A DNA stretch of 58,228 nt, taken from NCBI GenBank assembly GCA_910574915.1, contig CAJTCR010000030.1, positions 1 through 58,228 on the forward strand, read 5' to 3'. Origin of the DNA: Eubacteriaceae bacterium (GTDB lineage: Bacteria > Bacillota > Clostridia > Lachnospirales > Lachnospiraceae). Below the pieces are notes generated by a model. That model searched no databases. It saw only the letters and a list, made by a program, of their open reading frames with translations, and was not told the origin of the DNA. Made by a program: the position numbers and the translations under genes. This document shows positions 45,433-54,513 of this stretch, piece by piece; positions within the stretch are counted from its first letter, which is position 1; every line of letters begins with the position of its first letter.

Positions 45433-46998
45433 TTATTTTAATTTATTTGAAATATTATAATCATATACTAAAATCAAATATTTATCGAACACATAAGATT
45501 CCTGTGGAACGCCAAAAAATGAAGTAACCCTTTTTTCAGAAATACCAAAACTATCTTCTTCTCCTCGTTTTCCATCCTCATTGTCAATTATTATAAAATT
45601 TGTATTCTCATGATACCATTCATTTTTGCAAAACCACCTGAATAATGACAGCATATCCTCCGTTTCTCCGCTATGTGTGATATGTCTTATATTTACTTCT
45701 TTCCCTGATAAAACCGTTAACTTAGACGCATTCCAAAAGGAAGCATAACCATAATGAAGATCATGTTCTTTCAGGAATGTAATGAGTCTGTAATCTTCAA
45801 TGTTGCTCTGCGGATATTGATAACTTGATATTTCATATATTTTTCCGGCAAACGAAATAACCGCCGTGATAACCAAAATCAGAATACTCAATTTTCTGTT
45901 TTTACAATATTCAATGATCTGACTACAGTTTCTTATTACAAGAACGAAAAACGCATATGGTACGAGCGTGATATACCTAGGCGCTGCCATTTCCGTCAGC
46001 ACAAATGCCGAAAATGACATTAGAATAGAGATTACCAGTAAAAGAGATATCTCATCCGTATGATTCTGTTCTTTTTGAATGACAGTTCTGATACTTGTAA
46101 TCATAAAAAGAATTGCCGCTATGATAACCGTTATATTTGCAAGTTTAGGCATATTCCAAATATCTGCAATTCTTGCTCCGCTTAAATTAGCCATACACAT
46201 GTCCAAAATATGACCTGTAAACGATACAACTTTCTCTGCATACCCGGAAAGATCCGTAAATAATCGATTTCCAATATAACTATTTTTATTTGCTCCGCCA
46301 ACAAAAAAATAGAACCTATCCCATACTAAACCTGCAACTATACCTGTAACTGCTGATGCAGCTAATTTAATATACTTAGCCCCTCTGCGAAAGTTCTCCT
46401 CCATTAATAATCGATACAGACAGAGCAAGAGAACCGGAATAGTCCCTTCTATAATGGCCAGCATATCTCCTACGGTTCCAAGTGCTGTCACTGTAATAAA
46501 AGCTGCATATTTCCATAATATTTTTCGGTCATTTTCATCCAACCTTTTCAGAATATCATCTACAATGCAAAAAGCAATAAATATCAAACAGACTGCTCCG
46601 GCATGTACTCTGGAAAAAATCATATAGCTCATACATGGAATAGATGCCAGCAGAAAAAACAATCCTTTCTTTAATTTCCAATCCCTACAGCATCCTTTCA
46701 TAACGGCATAATAAGCTGCTGCTGCGATTGATAAAAATTTCAGCCCATTTGCAACATAAATGGCTCTGTAACGAACTCCGAAAATCAGCCTTGCAATTTC
46801 AAAATACAGTAAATCTGTCGTAAAAAAAGTTACCCCTGTTAAATTCCAGTCTTTCAGAAAAAAATTCCCCGACAGAATATCATCCGCTTGCAGCAAATGA
46901 TTTGCCTGATCAGAATCTATGCCGCTAAATCTAAATAGCCATATAACGAAAACTGCGTATAACAAATAGAAACTTACTTTTCGCATATTTCTTTGCAT
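45433..46998 (-). CDS. Polytopic membrane protein, probable GT-C glycosyltransferase
   Basis: About 521 aa with ten or more hydrophobic helices and a C-terminal soluble domain (~420-521). The first extracytoplasmic loop after helix 1 holds acidic residues (GIDSDQANHLLQADDIL), the usual place of the catalytic Asp in GT-C transferases. I do not recognise a named family, so function is by architecture and by its place at the end of a glycan cluster. GT-C enzymes use polyprenyl-phosphate sugars outside the membrane. The start at 46998 (MQRNMRKVSF) lies just after the stop of the upstream gene. The sequence is visibly A+T-rich. Confidence 0.65.
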   Translation of the reverse strand: MQRNMRKVSFYLLYAVFVIWLFRFSGIDSDQANHLLQADDILSGNFFLKDWNLTGVTFFTTDLLYFEIARLIFGVRYRAIYVANGLKFLSIAAAAYYAVMKGCCRDWKLKKGLFFLLASIPCMSYMIFSRVHAGAVCLIFIAFCIVDDILKRLDENDRKILWKYAAFITVTALGTVGDMLAIIEGTIPVLLLCLYRLLMEENFRRGAKYIKLAASAVTGIVAGLVWDRFYFFVGGANKNSYIGNRLFTDLSGYAEKVVSFTGHILDMCMANLSGARIADIWNMPKLANITVIIAAILFMITSIRTVIQKEQNHTDEISLLLVISILMSFSAFVLTEMAAPRYITLVPYAFFVLVIRNCSQIIEYCKNRKLSILILVITAVISFAGKIYEISSYQYPQSNIEDYRLITFLKEHDLHYGYASFWNASKLTVLSGKEVNIRHITHSGETEDMLSLFRWFCKNEWYHENTNFIIIDNEDGKRGEEDSFGISEKRVTSFFGVPQESYVFDKYLILVYDYNISNKLK

Positions 46999-47003
46999 AC
47001 TTT

Positions 47004-47942
47004 TCACAACCCTTCGATTGATTTGAAATATTGTATCGTCTTGTCTAGTCCCTGTTCCAGAGTAACTGTTGGCATCCACCCAAGCTCCTGCTTTGCTATA
47101 TCAATCACTGGTTTTCTTTTTACAGGATCATCCTGTGGCAAAGGCATATGTACAATTCTTGAATCAGACCCCGTCATCCGTACAATCGTTTCCGCCAATT
47201 CTAGCATAGTGGATTCCACTGGATTTCCAAGATTTACAGGCCCTGTAATTTCTGTACATTCCATCATCCGAATCATACCCTCCACGAGATCACTTACATA
47301 ACAGAAACTTCTTGTCTGTTTCCCACTCCCATATATGGTGATATCTGCATTCTTAAGTGCCTGAACAATAAAATTAGATACAACACGTCCATCTGTAGGA
47401 TTCATTCGCGGCCCATAAGTATTAAATATACGAATTACACGAATATCCACATCATTCTGTCTGTGATAGTCAAAAAACAACGTTTCTGCCATTCGTTTCC
47501 CTTCATCGTAACAGGAACGAATCCCTGTTGTATTTACATTTCCATAGTAACTCTCTGGCTGAGGATGTACTGTCGGATCGCCATAAACCTCAGAAGTACT
47601 TGCCTGAAGAATTCTAGCTCCCACACGCTTTGCAAGTCCAAGCATATGCATCGCTCCGAGCACACTTGTTTTTGCTGTCTTGATTGGATTTTTTTGATAA
47701 TGCGGCGGACTTGCCGGACAGGCAAGATTGTAAATCTGATCCACTTCCACATATAACGGCTGTGTAACATCATGCCTGATAAATTCGAAATTCGGATTCT
47801 GGAGCAGATCACGAATATGATCCATACTTCCTGTGTACAAGTTATCGACACAAATAACATAGTTTTGTTCATCTTTTAACAATCGTTCACACAAATGAGA
47901 ACCTAAAAAACCTGCCCCTCCGGTCACTAACATTCGGTTCAT
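47004..47942 (-). CDS. UDP-glucuronate decarboxylase (UDP-xylose synthase)
   Basis: 312 aa extended short-chain dehydrogenase. It has the NAD loop [15 protein letters not shown] and the catalytic Tyr/Lys as [26 protein letters not shown] and STSEVYGDP...[12 protein letters not shown] are features of UXS enzymes, which oxidatively decarboxylate UDP-glucuronate to UDP-xylose (or a 4-keto intermediate). The directly upstream, overlapping gene is UDP-glucose dehydrogenase, which supplies UDP-glucuronate, so the two-step pathway is complete. The start overlaps the ugd stop by 4 bp. Confidence 0.92.
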   Translation of the reverse strand: MNRMLVTGGAGFLGSHLCERLLKDEQNYVICVDNLYTGSMDHIRDLLQNPNFEFIRHDVTQPLYVEVDQIYNLACPASPPHYQKNPIKTAKTSVLGAMHMLGLAKRVGARILQASTSEVYGDPTVHPQPESYYGNVNTTGIRSCYDEGKRMAETLFFDYHRQNDVDIRVIRIFNTYGPRMNPTDGRVVSNFIVQALKNADITIYGSGKQTRSFCYVSDLVEGMIRMMECTEITGPVNLGNPVESTMLELAETIVRMTGSDSRIVHMPLPQDDPVKRKPVIDIAKQELGWMPTVTLEQGLDKTIQYFKSIEGL

Positions 47943-49282
47943 GTCGAATTCCCCTTTCTTTCTACACCGATCTGATAATATTCAAATCCGAGTTCCTCCA
48001 TCTGACATGCGTCATACTGATTCCTTCCGTCAAACAACACAGGTGTTTTCAAGCGCATCCGAATCTCTTCAAAGTCCGGCGACTTAAACTCTTTCCATTC
48101 TGTCAGCAGAATCATAGCATCCGCATCTACCAGTGCTGTATATTTACTTTGACAATATTCTACAGCATCATTATTTAACAAATAAAAATTTCTTGCCTGA
48201 TCCATTGCCTTTGGATCATATACTCTCACCTTTGCACCCTTTTTTATCAATTCGTTTATTACCGTAATGGATGCCGCTTCACGCATATCATCTGTATTCG
48301 GTTTAAATGCCAGTCCCCAGATCCCAAATACTCTTCCTCGCAGATCATTTCCGAAATATCGGACAATTTTTTCTGGAATTACCATTTTCTGTGCTCTGTT
48401 TACCTCTTCAACTGCGCAGAGTATCCTTGTTTTACATCCACTGCTGTTCCCCGTCTTTATAAGTGCCTGTACGTCTTTGGGAAAGCAGCTTCCGCCATAG
48501 CCGCAGCCAGCATATATAAAATGATAACCTATGCGGCAGTCACTTCCAATTCCCATACGTACCTTATTTACATCTGCCCCAACTGCCTCGCAAATATTAG
48601 AAATCTCATTCATAAATGAAATCTTCGTGGCAAGCATTGCGTTCGCAGCATACTTGGTCATTTCGGCACTGGCAACATCCATAAAAATAAACGTCTCGTT
48701 ATTTCTCACCAGAGGCATGTACATCTCCTTCATCACCCTTACCGCCTGGTCACTGTTCGTGCCAATTACAATACGGTCTGGTCTGGAGCAATCAGAAACA
48801 GCCGTCCCTTCTTTTAGAAATTCTGGATTAGAGATCACATCGAACGTTAGTCTGCTGCCGCGGATATCCAGTTCTTTCTGAATGACATTACGCACCTTTT
48901 GTGCCGTTCCTACCGGAACTGTAGACTTATCTACTACATACATATGGTGTATCATATACTGCCCAATTTCTTTAGCTACTGCAAGCACGTACTGAAGATC
49001 AGCGCTCCCGTCCTCTCCCATCGGCGTACCTACCGCTATAAAACAGATATCCGTATGCTGCAATGCCTCTTTCATATTTATTGTGAATTTAAGCCTCCCC
49101 ATCTCATAATTGTTCTTTACCATATCGGAAAGCCCCGGCTCATAAATAGGCATGATACCACTTTTCAGCTTTTCAATTTTATCTTCCGCTATATCAACAC
49201 AGTAAACATCATTTCCGTAATCGGATAAACAGGCTCCAGTGACCAAACCGACATAACCTGTCCCAATAACCGCTATCTTCAT
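47939..49282 (-). CDS. ugd: UDP-glucose 6-dehydrogenase
   Basis: 447 aa; oxidises UDP-glucose twice to UDP-glucuronate using NAD+. N-terminal NAD motif [17 protein letters not shown], catalytic Cys in [16 protein letters not shown], and C-terminal UDP-binding domain ([18 protein letters not shown]). Coupled to the UDP-glucuronate decarboxylase gene by an ATGA overlap. Together they provide UDP-xylose-type donors for the surface glycan made by this cluster. Confidence 0.96.
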   Translation of the reverse strand: MKIAVIGTGYVGLVTGACLSDYGNDVYCVDIAEDKIEKLKSGIMPIYEPGLSDMVKNNYEMGRLKFTINMKEALQHTDICFIAVGTPMGEDGSADLQYVLAVAKEIGQYMIHHMYVVDKSTVPVGTAQKVRNVIQKELDIRGSRLTFDVISNPEFLKEGTAVSDCSRPDRIVIGTNSDQAVRVMKEMYMPLVRNNETFIFMDVASAEMTKYAANAMLATKISFMNEISNICEAVGADVNKVRMGIGSDCRIGYHFIYAGCGYGGSCFPKDVQALIKTGNSSGCKTRILCAVEEVNRAQKMVIPEKIVRYFGNDLRGRVFGIWGLAFKPNTDDMREAASITVINELIKKGAKVRVYDPKAMDQARNFYLLNNDAVEYCQSKYTALVDADAMILLTEWKEFKSPDFEEIRMRLKTPVLFDGRNQYDACQMEELGFEYYQIGVERKGNST

Positions 49283-49304
49283 TTCTATTTCCCTCGAATT
49301 CTCA

Positions 49305-50015
49305 TTAATCTCTCACAAAAAAATTATATTTAATAATACAGTAAAGCGCACGAAAAGCATCCTTCAGCCCAATTTTTTTCCCCTCCTCAAACGTTCTTGG
49401 ATGATAGGAAATAGGCACTTCATAAATTCTGCACCTTTTTCTTGCCAGCCGTGCAGTAATCTCTGGCTCAAATCCAAACCTCGCTTCTTTCAGATACATA
49501 GACTGAATAACCTCCCTGCGAAACATCTTATAACACGTCTCCATATCACTTAACGATAAGTTAGAACAAATGTTAGATACAATGGTAAGCATTCTATTTC
49601 CTAATTCATGATAAAATCCATCCACACGAAATCGTTCACTTCGCAAGTATCTTGAACCATATACTGCATCTGCATCGCATTCTCCACTCACAAACGGCTG
49701 CATTAGCTGTACAAAGTCACCTGGATCATATTCCATATCTGCATCCTGCACAACAACAAAATCTCCCGTTGCCGCTGAGAACCCATGTCTGAGTGCAACG
49801 CCTTTGCCATAGTTTTTCTTATGATACAAAACTTTGTCTACCCTATTTTTTAACTTTCCCTTTAAAAGCTCCCTTGTCCCATCTGTAGAACAATCATCCA
49901 CAATAATAATCTCAGTCCTAATCCCACAGCCGCGAACTTTCTCTATTACCCGCTCAACGGTATCGCGTTCATTATAAACCGGGATAATAACCGACAAAAT
50001 CTTTTCTCCATCCAC
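49305..50015 (-). CDS. Family 2 glycosyltransferase (DPM1-like)
   Basis: 236 aa, a GT-A fold enzyme without membrane helices. SVIIPVYNERDTVERVIEKV is the nucleotide-sugar binding strand, VDDCSTDGTRELL follows, and DADMEYDPGDF carries the DxD metal site. It resembles dolichol/polyprenyl-phosphate mannosyl- or glucosyltransferases. It probably makes a lipid-linked sugar donor. The start is a GTG at 50015 with AAGGAG 8 nt upstream. Five bases separate it from the upstream methyltransferase gene. Confidence 0.88.
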   Translation of the reverse strand: MDGEKILSVIIPVYNERDTVERVIEKVRGCGIRTEIIIVDDCSTDGTRELLKGKLKNRVDKVLYHKKNYGKGVALRHGFSAATGDFVVVQDADMEYDPGDFVQLMQPFVSGECDADAVYGSRYLRSERFRVDGFYHELGNRMLTIVSNICSNLSLSDMETCYKMFRREVIQSMYLKEARFGFEPEITARLARKRCRIYEVPISYHPRTFEEGKKIGLKDAFRALYCIIKYNFFVRD

Positions 50016-50020
50016 TGTCC

Positions 50021-50627
50021 TTACTCCTTTTTTCCTACAATCAGTTGATTAAAACCAAATTGAAACTTTTGGCATTTAACAATCCTGCAATTGTGCTTTC
50101 TCATAAGATTCTGCAATTCCTTTTTCGAATAATAGTGCTGATGCTCTCTTATTGACTCCTCACTAACCAAATGCAAGCGGAAGGATAGAAATTCAAGTAC
50201 TGGCTTTGCCGCCGGCGCAGGCGTTGTCACAATAAAATATCCGTTTCTTTTCAATACACGTACCGCCTCACTCAAAAGCGGTGTATCCACAGGGAGGTGT
50301 TCCAGAACGGCAAGCATAAAAACACAATCCGCTTTTTCATTTTTTAATGGCACTCTTCCATGATACTTACTGTTATTTATAATTCTGACCTTTCCATATT
50401 TAGCCTCATTTGCTCTAATATCAAAGCCGTACCCCCCCCCCAATACGATTTTCGATCCTCCGTAAAAATCCACCATGAAATCCACATCCAATATCAACAC
50501 ATATTGGATGTGACACAGAATCAATATATTTTCGTATTTTTAAATATCTTAGACTGGCGAGAATCTTTTCAAAAAAGGGCCAGTCATCTTTAAACTGTTG
50601 ATTCATTTTTCTGTCTTTTTTATCCAT
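50021..50627 (-). pseudogene. SAM methyltransferase frameshifted at a G10 tract (putatively phase-variable)
   Basis: Class I SAM-dependent methyltransferase. The N-terminal part from the ATG at 50627 (MDKKDRKMNQQ, with GAGG upstream) runs through the SAM loop CVDIGCGFHGGFL and stops at about 50422. The remainder (YGFDIRANEAKYGKV, ADCVFMLAVLEHLPVD, NGYFIVTTPAP) is open in the +1 frame. The break falls exactly on a run of ten G on the coding strand (C at 50432-50441). The stretch is 607 nt, 3x202+1; with nine G it would read IGGGYGFDI and give an intact 201-aa protein. I infer slipped-strand ON/OFF switching, currently OFF; a sequencing error is the alternative. It would methylate a sugar or lipid of the glycan. 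Confidence 0.8.
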
Positions 50628-50804
50628 CGTAGCCATCCTCACTCCATCAAATTATCCAAAGTAGCCTAAATAAATCCATATACATTCCAGAATCTCATTT
50701 TCTAATATGTAATTCAAAAAAAATACACTAAAATTTCAATGATCAGAACTAATGTTTTTCTAAAATACAAATAACGCTGCTTCCAAAACATATGTTATGC
50801 CCTT

Positions 50805-51527
50805 TCACCAGTTTATGGAGCTCCCATTGTTCCAATACTCTTGAAATACTTTTACCAGCCCTTTTTGTTCCTGAAACTGCTTCCTTTTAATTTCCTTCTT
50901 TTCTTCCTCTGTCCATGCCTCACTTTTCTTTAATATGCCAATCTTTTCAAATCCCACACGTACAAGCAGGACCGTCAAAAATAAAACCCCAAAAAAGTAA
51001 CTTGTATAAGCTACAGCAAATCCAGCTTTTACAGCGCTTTCCTCCACCTGCTTAACTGTATATCTCCTATAATGCCCCGCAGCCCCTTGTCTTCACTGCC
51101 CCACAATATCCTAAATGCAGGAACTGTTAGCATTATTTTTCTGCCTGTCTCAAGCTTTTGGTACATGAGCTTTAAATATGTTCCAAAACATCCAGCAAAA
51201 GAAACTGATTTGCCGAATGATCATGCTGCATACGAAGTCTCAAGAAGCGCTATGTGGTATCTTTTCTTCTGCATCTGCAAACTTGTATACCCATCCCCCA
51301 CACATCCAAAATAAGCTATTTTTAGAAAAAAACTTTTCTGCAAGCATAAGGATCACCTTAGACCGGTAACGAAACCACCAAGAGGTATCTTCTAACGCAT
51401 ACAATGCATCCTGTGTCTGCTTGGAAAATTTCGTGGATATTTCCCTGTTACTGTCAGATATCCAAACCCCTTCGTCCTTCCAAAACCCATGTATAAAACG
51501 ATCCACATCTTTCCATGTCTGTTCCAT
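50805..51527 (-). pseudogene. Decayed SAM methyltransferase gene
   Basis: Fragments of one class I methyltransferase lie in order in different frames. They are DEGVWISDSNREISTKF and EDTSWWFRYRSKVI (51240-51527); GYTSLQMQKKRYHIALLE; LLDVLEHI followed by an in-frame stop; LTVPAFRILWGSEDKG; then HYRRYTVKQ shifting into VEESAVKAGFAVAYTSYFFG (50805-51047). I see at least three frame changes and one stop codon. The ancestral protein would be about 240 aa, with its SAM loop damaged at LFWMCGGWVY. It is in the same operon position as the intact genes and so is a relic of a lost glycan modification. Confidence 0.8.
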
Positions 51528-51609
51528 TTTTCTACTGTCTCCTCCACACGAAACAGGCATGTTCTTTCACATCCACACTCCAAACACTGCTTTGTAGCCG
51601 AATGGAGTA

Positions 51610-51951
51610 CTAACCCCAAAAAGTATACACAAAAATACCGGTAACCACCAGTGCCAATGCTGCCATCCTTTGCATACTGATCTTTTCTTTAAAAAATTTC
51701 ACCCCAAAATAGGCCACATAAAGATAGCCAGACGCCTCTAACACCGGCCCCATCGACAGTGGAATCCCCCGGTATGCTACAACCGAAAGCAATGCGGCAG
51801 ATGCCAATAAAAAATATGCCCCCATTACGTGCGGATTTACATACTCCTGCCATACGGTACGGTATTCTTTCAAAGCTGACTTTTTTAGCAAAACTTGCGC
51901 AGCCGAGCTGATAAAGACACCAAACAAAAAAATCCCAGCATATTTAACCAT
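51610..51951 (-). CDS. Small SMR/EamA-like membrane protein 1
   Basis: 113 aa, four hydrophobic helices, drug/metabolite-transporter superfamily, of the ArnF/ArnE or EmrE size class. FGVFISSAAQVLLKKSAL is the typical first helix, and MGPVLEASGYLYVAYFGVKFFKEKIS the third-to-fourth transition. Its start overlaps the 3' end of the second SMR-like gene by 8 bp. Such pairs flip polyprenyl-phosphate sugars (as ArnE/ArnF do for aminoarabinose); with the ArnC-like glycosyltransferase next door that role is likely here. Start ATG at 51951 (MVKYAGIFLFG). Confidence 0.8.
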   Translation of the reverse strand: MVKYAGIFLFGVFISSAAQVLLKKSALKEYRTVWQEYVNPHVMGAYFLLASAALLSVVAYRGIPLSMGPVLEASGYLYVAYFGVKFFKEKISMQRMAALALVVTGIFVYTFWG

Positions 51952-52306
51952 CCTTCCCCTCCCCTGCCGCATAGCATACGACACCTAAAATCACAAGCAG
52001 GCTGCCTGCCAGTTTTCCCGCTGTAATTGGCTCGTTAAAAAAAATACTGCCCCACAAAATCCCCCACACAACTGTAACCGCCTTATTTGCATATGCTACA
52101 GTTAGCGGCAGGCGTTTCATTGCCTGCTGCCACCCAACGGCATAGGCACCCATAAGCCCAATCCCCATAAGCCAGTACAGGAAGAAACGTACACTTAAAA
52201 ATGGCTGCCCGGCTGCTGCTTTCGTGCATATGCCGCTGACAGACAAGAGCATAAGCATGAAATGCAGCATAAAATACACTTTAAACAAACGAACGCCTCC
52301 ATCCAT
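51944..52306 (-). CDS. Small SMR/EamA-like membrane protein 2
   Basis: 120 aa, four hydrophobic helices. FMLHFMLMLLSVSGICTKAA opens it, and LPLTVAYANKAVTVVWGILWGSIFFNEPIT is the conserved central motif of the SMR fold. It probably forms an antiparallel heterodimer with the product of the overlapping downstream gene. Start chosen at 52306 (MDGGVRLFKVYFM); upstream in-frame sequence overlaps the glycosyltransferase gene and is not membrane-like. Confidence 0.8.
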   Translation of the reverse strand: MDGGVRLFKVYFMLHFMLMLLSVSGICTKAAAGQPFLSVRFFLYWLMGIGLMGAYAVGWQQAMKRLPLTVAYANKAVTVVWGILWGSIFFNEPITAGKLAGSLLVILGVVCYAAGEGKDG

Positions 52307-52352
52307 CAAGATCCCCTGCCCGGGAGCGCCAGCCTCTAAATACACAATCCCA

Positions 52353-53288
52353 CTAGAGGTTGATCGTATCCCGAACCACATATTGCGGGGAGTCATTGAT
52401 GCATATATAGATGCGCCCCAAGTATTCCCCGATCATTCCAAGCATCAACATTACCAGCCCGCTGGAAAACAGCAAAATCGCGGCAAGGGAACTATACCCC
52501 ATTGGGACAGCCGGGTTTTGCAGTTTATGGACAATCGTATAAACACCCCATAGAAACCCAGCGGCGGAAAATAAAAATCCAGCCAGCGTCGCGAAGCGCA
52601 GGGGCTTTATGGAAAATGCTGTCAGCCCATTCAGCAATAAGGCAAAGGATTTTCGAAAAGTAAAGCCAGTACCCATAGCATCCCCACGCGGCCTTTGCTC
52701 CATCGGCACTGCTACCACCCTTTGCGTAACGCGTAACACCAGCCCTTCCAGGTAAGGATAGGGATTTTTATAATTTACGATTTCATCACAAACAAACCGT
52801 TTCATCACGCTAAAATTCTCAAACCGCAGCCCTTTCGGCTTTTCCAGCAACACCTCCGACATATGCAGGTTGATATTGCTGCCAAAATTTTTAAAGGCTG
52901 ACTGCTGTTTTTTATAATAGCTTGCCGTTGCATAATCACAACTGTCATTTACTACTGGCTCCAAAAGCTTCCACAATTCACAAACCGGGCTTTGGAAGTC
53001 ATCGTCTAAGTTAACTATGTACCGCCCCTTCACGTACGCGTAGCCTGCCAAAACCGCAGCATGTTTTCCCATGTTTTTCGCAAGGTTGACTACCTTAATC
53101 CTCTGGTCCTTTTCAGCCAGAAGCTTCATTTCCTCATATACCTGGTCAGGCGAACAATCATTCACCAGGATAATCTCGTATGCAAACTGCGGCCTTTCTG
53201 CCACCGTTTCTGCAATTTCACCGACTACTTTCCTGATTGTGTGCTCGCTTCTATAGCAAGGGATTACAAAACTGAGTAATTGCTCCAT
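52353..53288 (-). CDS. ArnC/GtrB-like polyprenyl-phosphate glycosyltransferase
   Basis: 311 aa, a GT2 catalytic domain (about 1-225) followed by two membrane helices (~232-255 and 265-290). FVIPCYRSEHTIRKVV, VNDCSPDQ and NLDDDFQSP (DxD) are visible, plus QRPRGDAMGTGFTF in the acceptor region. This layout matches ArnC, GtrB and DPM-like enzymes, which load a sugar from a nucleotide donor onto undecaprenyl phosphate on the inner membrane face. The two SMR-like proteins downstream would flip the product. Start at 53288, 4 nt after the ATP-grasp gene. Confidence 0.9.
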   Translation of the reverse strand: MEQLLSFVIPCYRSEHTIRKVVGEIAETVAERPQFAYEIILVNDCSPDQVYEEMKLLAEKDQRIKVVNLAKNMGKHAAVLAGYAYVKGRYIVNLDDDFQSPVCELWKLLEPVVNDSCDYATASYYKKQQSAFKNFGSNINLHMSEVLLEKPKGLRFENFSVMKRFVCDEIVNYKNPYPYLEGLVLRVTQRVVAVPMEQRPRGDAMGTGFTFRKSFALLLNGLTAFSIKPLRFATLAGFLFSAAGFLWGVYTIVHKLQNPAVPMGYSSLAAILLFSSGLVMLMLGMIGEYLGRIYICINDSPQYVVRDTINL

Positions 53289-53292
53289 ATTA

Positions 53293-54513
53293 TCATTCCT
53301 TTTTCCGTCCTGATTTTTCCTCCCACTCCGGCACATCATAAATTACTTGGACTAAGCTGGAAATCCTGGACAACTTGTCCAGCATTTCTTTTTCCGATGC
53401 AAACTCCATAAAAAGGATACCAAGCTTATCTGTTTTAAAATCCTGCACAGCATCCCCTTTTTTCCACCATTGTACGCTTTTATATAAGTTGTCCTTTAAT
53501 TCTTCTGCAATACAGACATCCCTTACGGTTCCATTCTTTTTAGCCATAATGCAGTGCCTGCCGCAATATTTTTTCTGTTCTCCTCGTTCCACAAAACTGG
53601 ATGCACCAAACCCAGCCTCAGCCATTACTATCCACTTTGCCCAGGGAATGCCTGTTGCATGTTCCACTGGCTCTGGGTACAAATCCCCGGAACAGCGCCT
53701 TGCGATATCTATAATATAAGGAATATATGAACCGTCCATAACATACTGCATATGGAAAACCCCATCTACAAGCCGCAGCTTTTCTGCCACTGTTTCAGCC
53801 TGGCAAACCAGCAAATCCCGCACCTTGTCAACATTGCTGGCAGGCCCTCCTGAAGTTGCAACCGCATAAGGATTACTGAATGCATATTCATTGTCGCTAA
53901 AATACGCAACTACCTTCCTCCTAAGCAAAAATGTGCTAAAACTGTGGTAAGTGCCTGTAATAAACTTTTCTACAACAACCTTCCCTTTTCTTGACGCGGC
54001 AAACGCTTTCCTAAGCGCATACGTATAACCAGCCTCGTCATCTGCCCGTAAAACGCCCTTCCCTCCCGTAAGGTCTACGGGCTTTACAATGACTGGATAA
54101 GTATAAGATGCTTTTTTGCCTACAGCTTCTTCCAATGACTCATAGCTGTCTGCCAACGGTGTCTGTATCCCATGTTCCTTCGCAAAGCGTTTGAACCTAT
54201 CCTTTTGGTGCAGCAGCCTTGCTGTCTCAAAGGAATCATGTCCTGGAAGATTTAATTTTTCTGCCACATATGCGGCAGAAATCGCCCCAAAATCGTTTGC
54301 ACAGGCACAGACTGCATCCACTTCTTCCTTAGCTGCAACCTGTAGCATCTTCTCCTTGTCTGAATAGTCGCCATACCTATATGCATCTGCATAAGTATGC
54401 CCGACCAGCTCCTTGTTATTTCCAGTTGTGATGACATAATACCCTAATTTTTTTGCCTCTAAGATAAGCGGTATTTCCGAATGGCTGCCATTTAAAACAA
54501 GCATTTTTTTCAT
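53293..54513 (-). CDS. ATP-grasp ligase (carbamoyl-phosphate synthase-like)
   Basis: 406 aa. N-terminal Rossmann-like preATP-grasp domain (MKKMLVLNGSHSEIPLILEAKKLGYYV), then ATP-grasp lid and core: YPVIVKPVDLTGGKGVLRA is the ATP-binding Lys/Gly-rich segment, and GSYIPYIIDIARRCSGDLYP holds the metal-binding acidic/Arg region. ATP-grasp enzymes join a carboxylate to an amine through an acyl phosphate. In this setting an amide linking an amino acid or carboxylate to an amino sugar is plausible, but the substrates are unknown. The start overlaps the aldehyde dehydrogenase stop by 4 bp (ATGA). Confidence 0.85.
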   Translation of the reverse strand: MKKMLVLNGSHSEIPLILEAKKLGYYVITTGNNKELVGHTYADAYRYGDYSDKEKMLQVAAKEEVDAVCACANDFGAISAAYVAEKLNLPGHDSFETARLLHQKDRFKRFAKEHGIQTPLADSYESLEEAVGKKASYTYPVIVKPVDLTGGKGVLRADDEAGYTYALRKAFAASRKGKVVVEKFITGTYHSFSTFLLRRKVVAYFSDNEYAFSNPYAVATSGGPASNVDKVRDLLVCQAETVAEKLRLVDGVFHMQYVMDGSYIPYIIDIARRCSGDLYPEPVEHATGIPWAKWIVMAEAGFGASSFVERGEQKKYCGRHCIMAKKNGTVRDVCIAEELKDNLYKSVQWWKKGDAVQDFKTDKLGILFMEFASEKEMLDKLSRISSLVQVIYDVPEWEEKSGRKKE

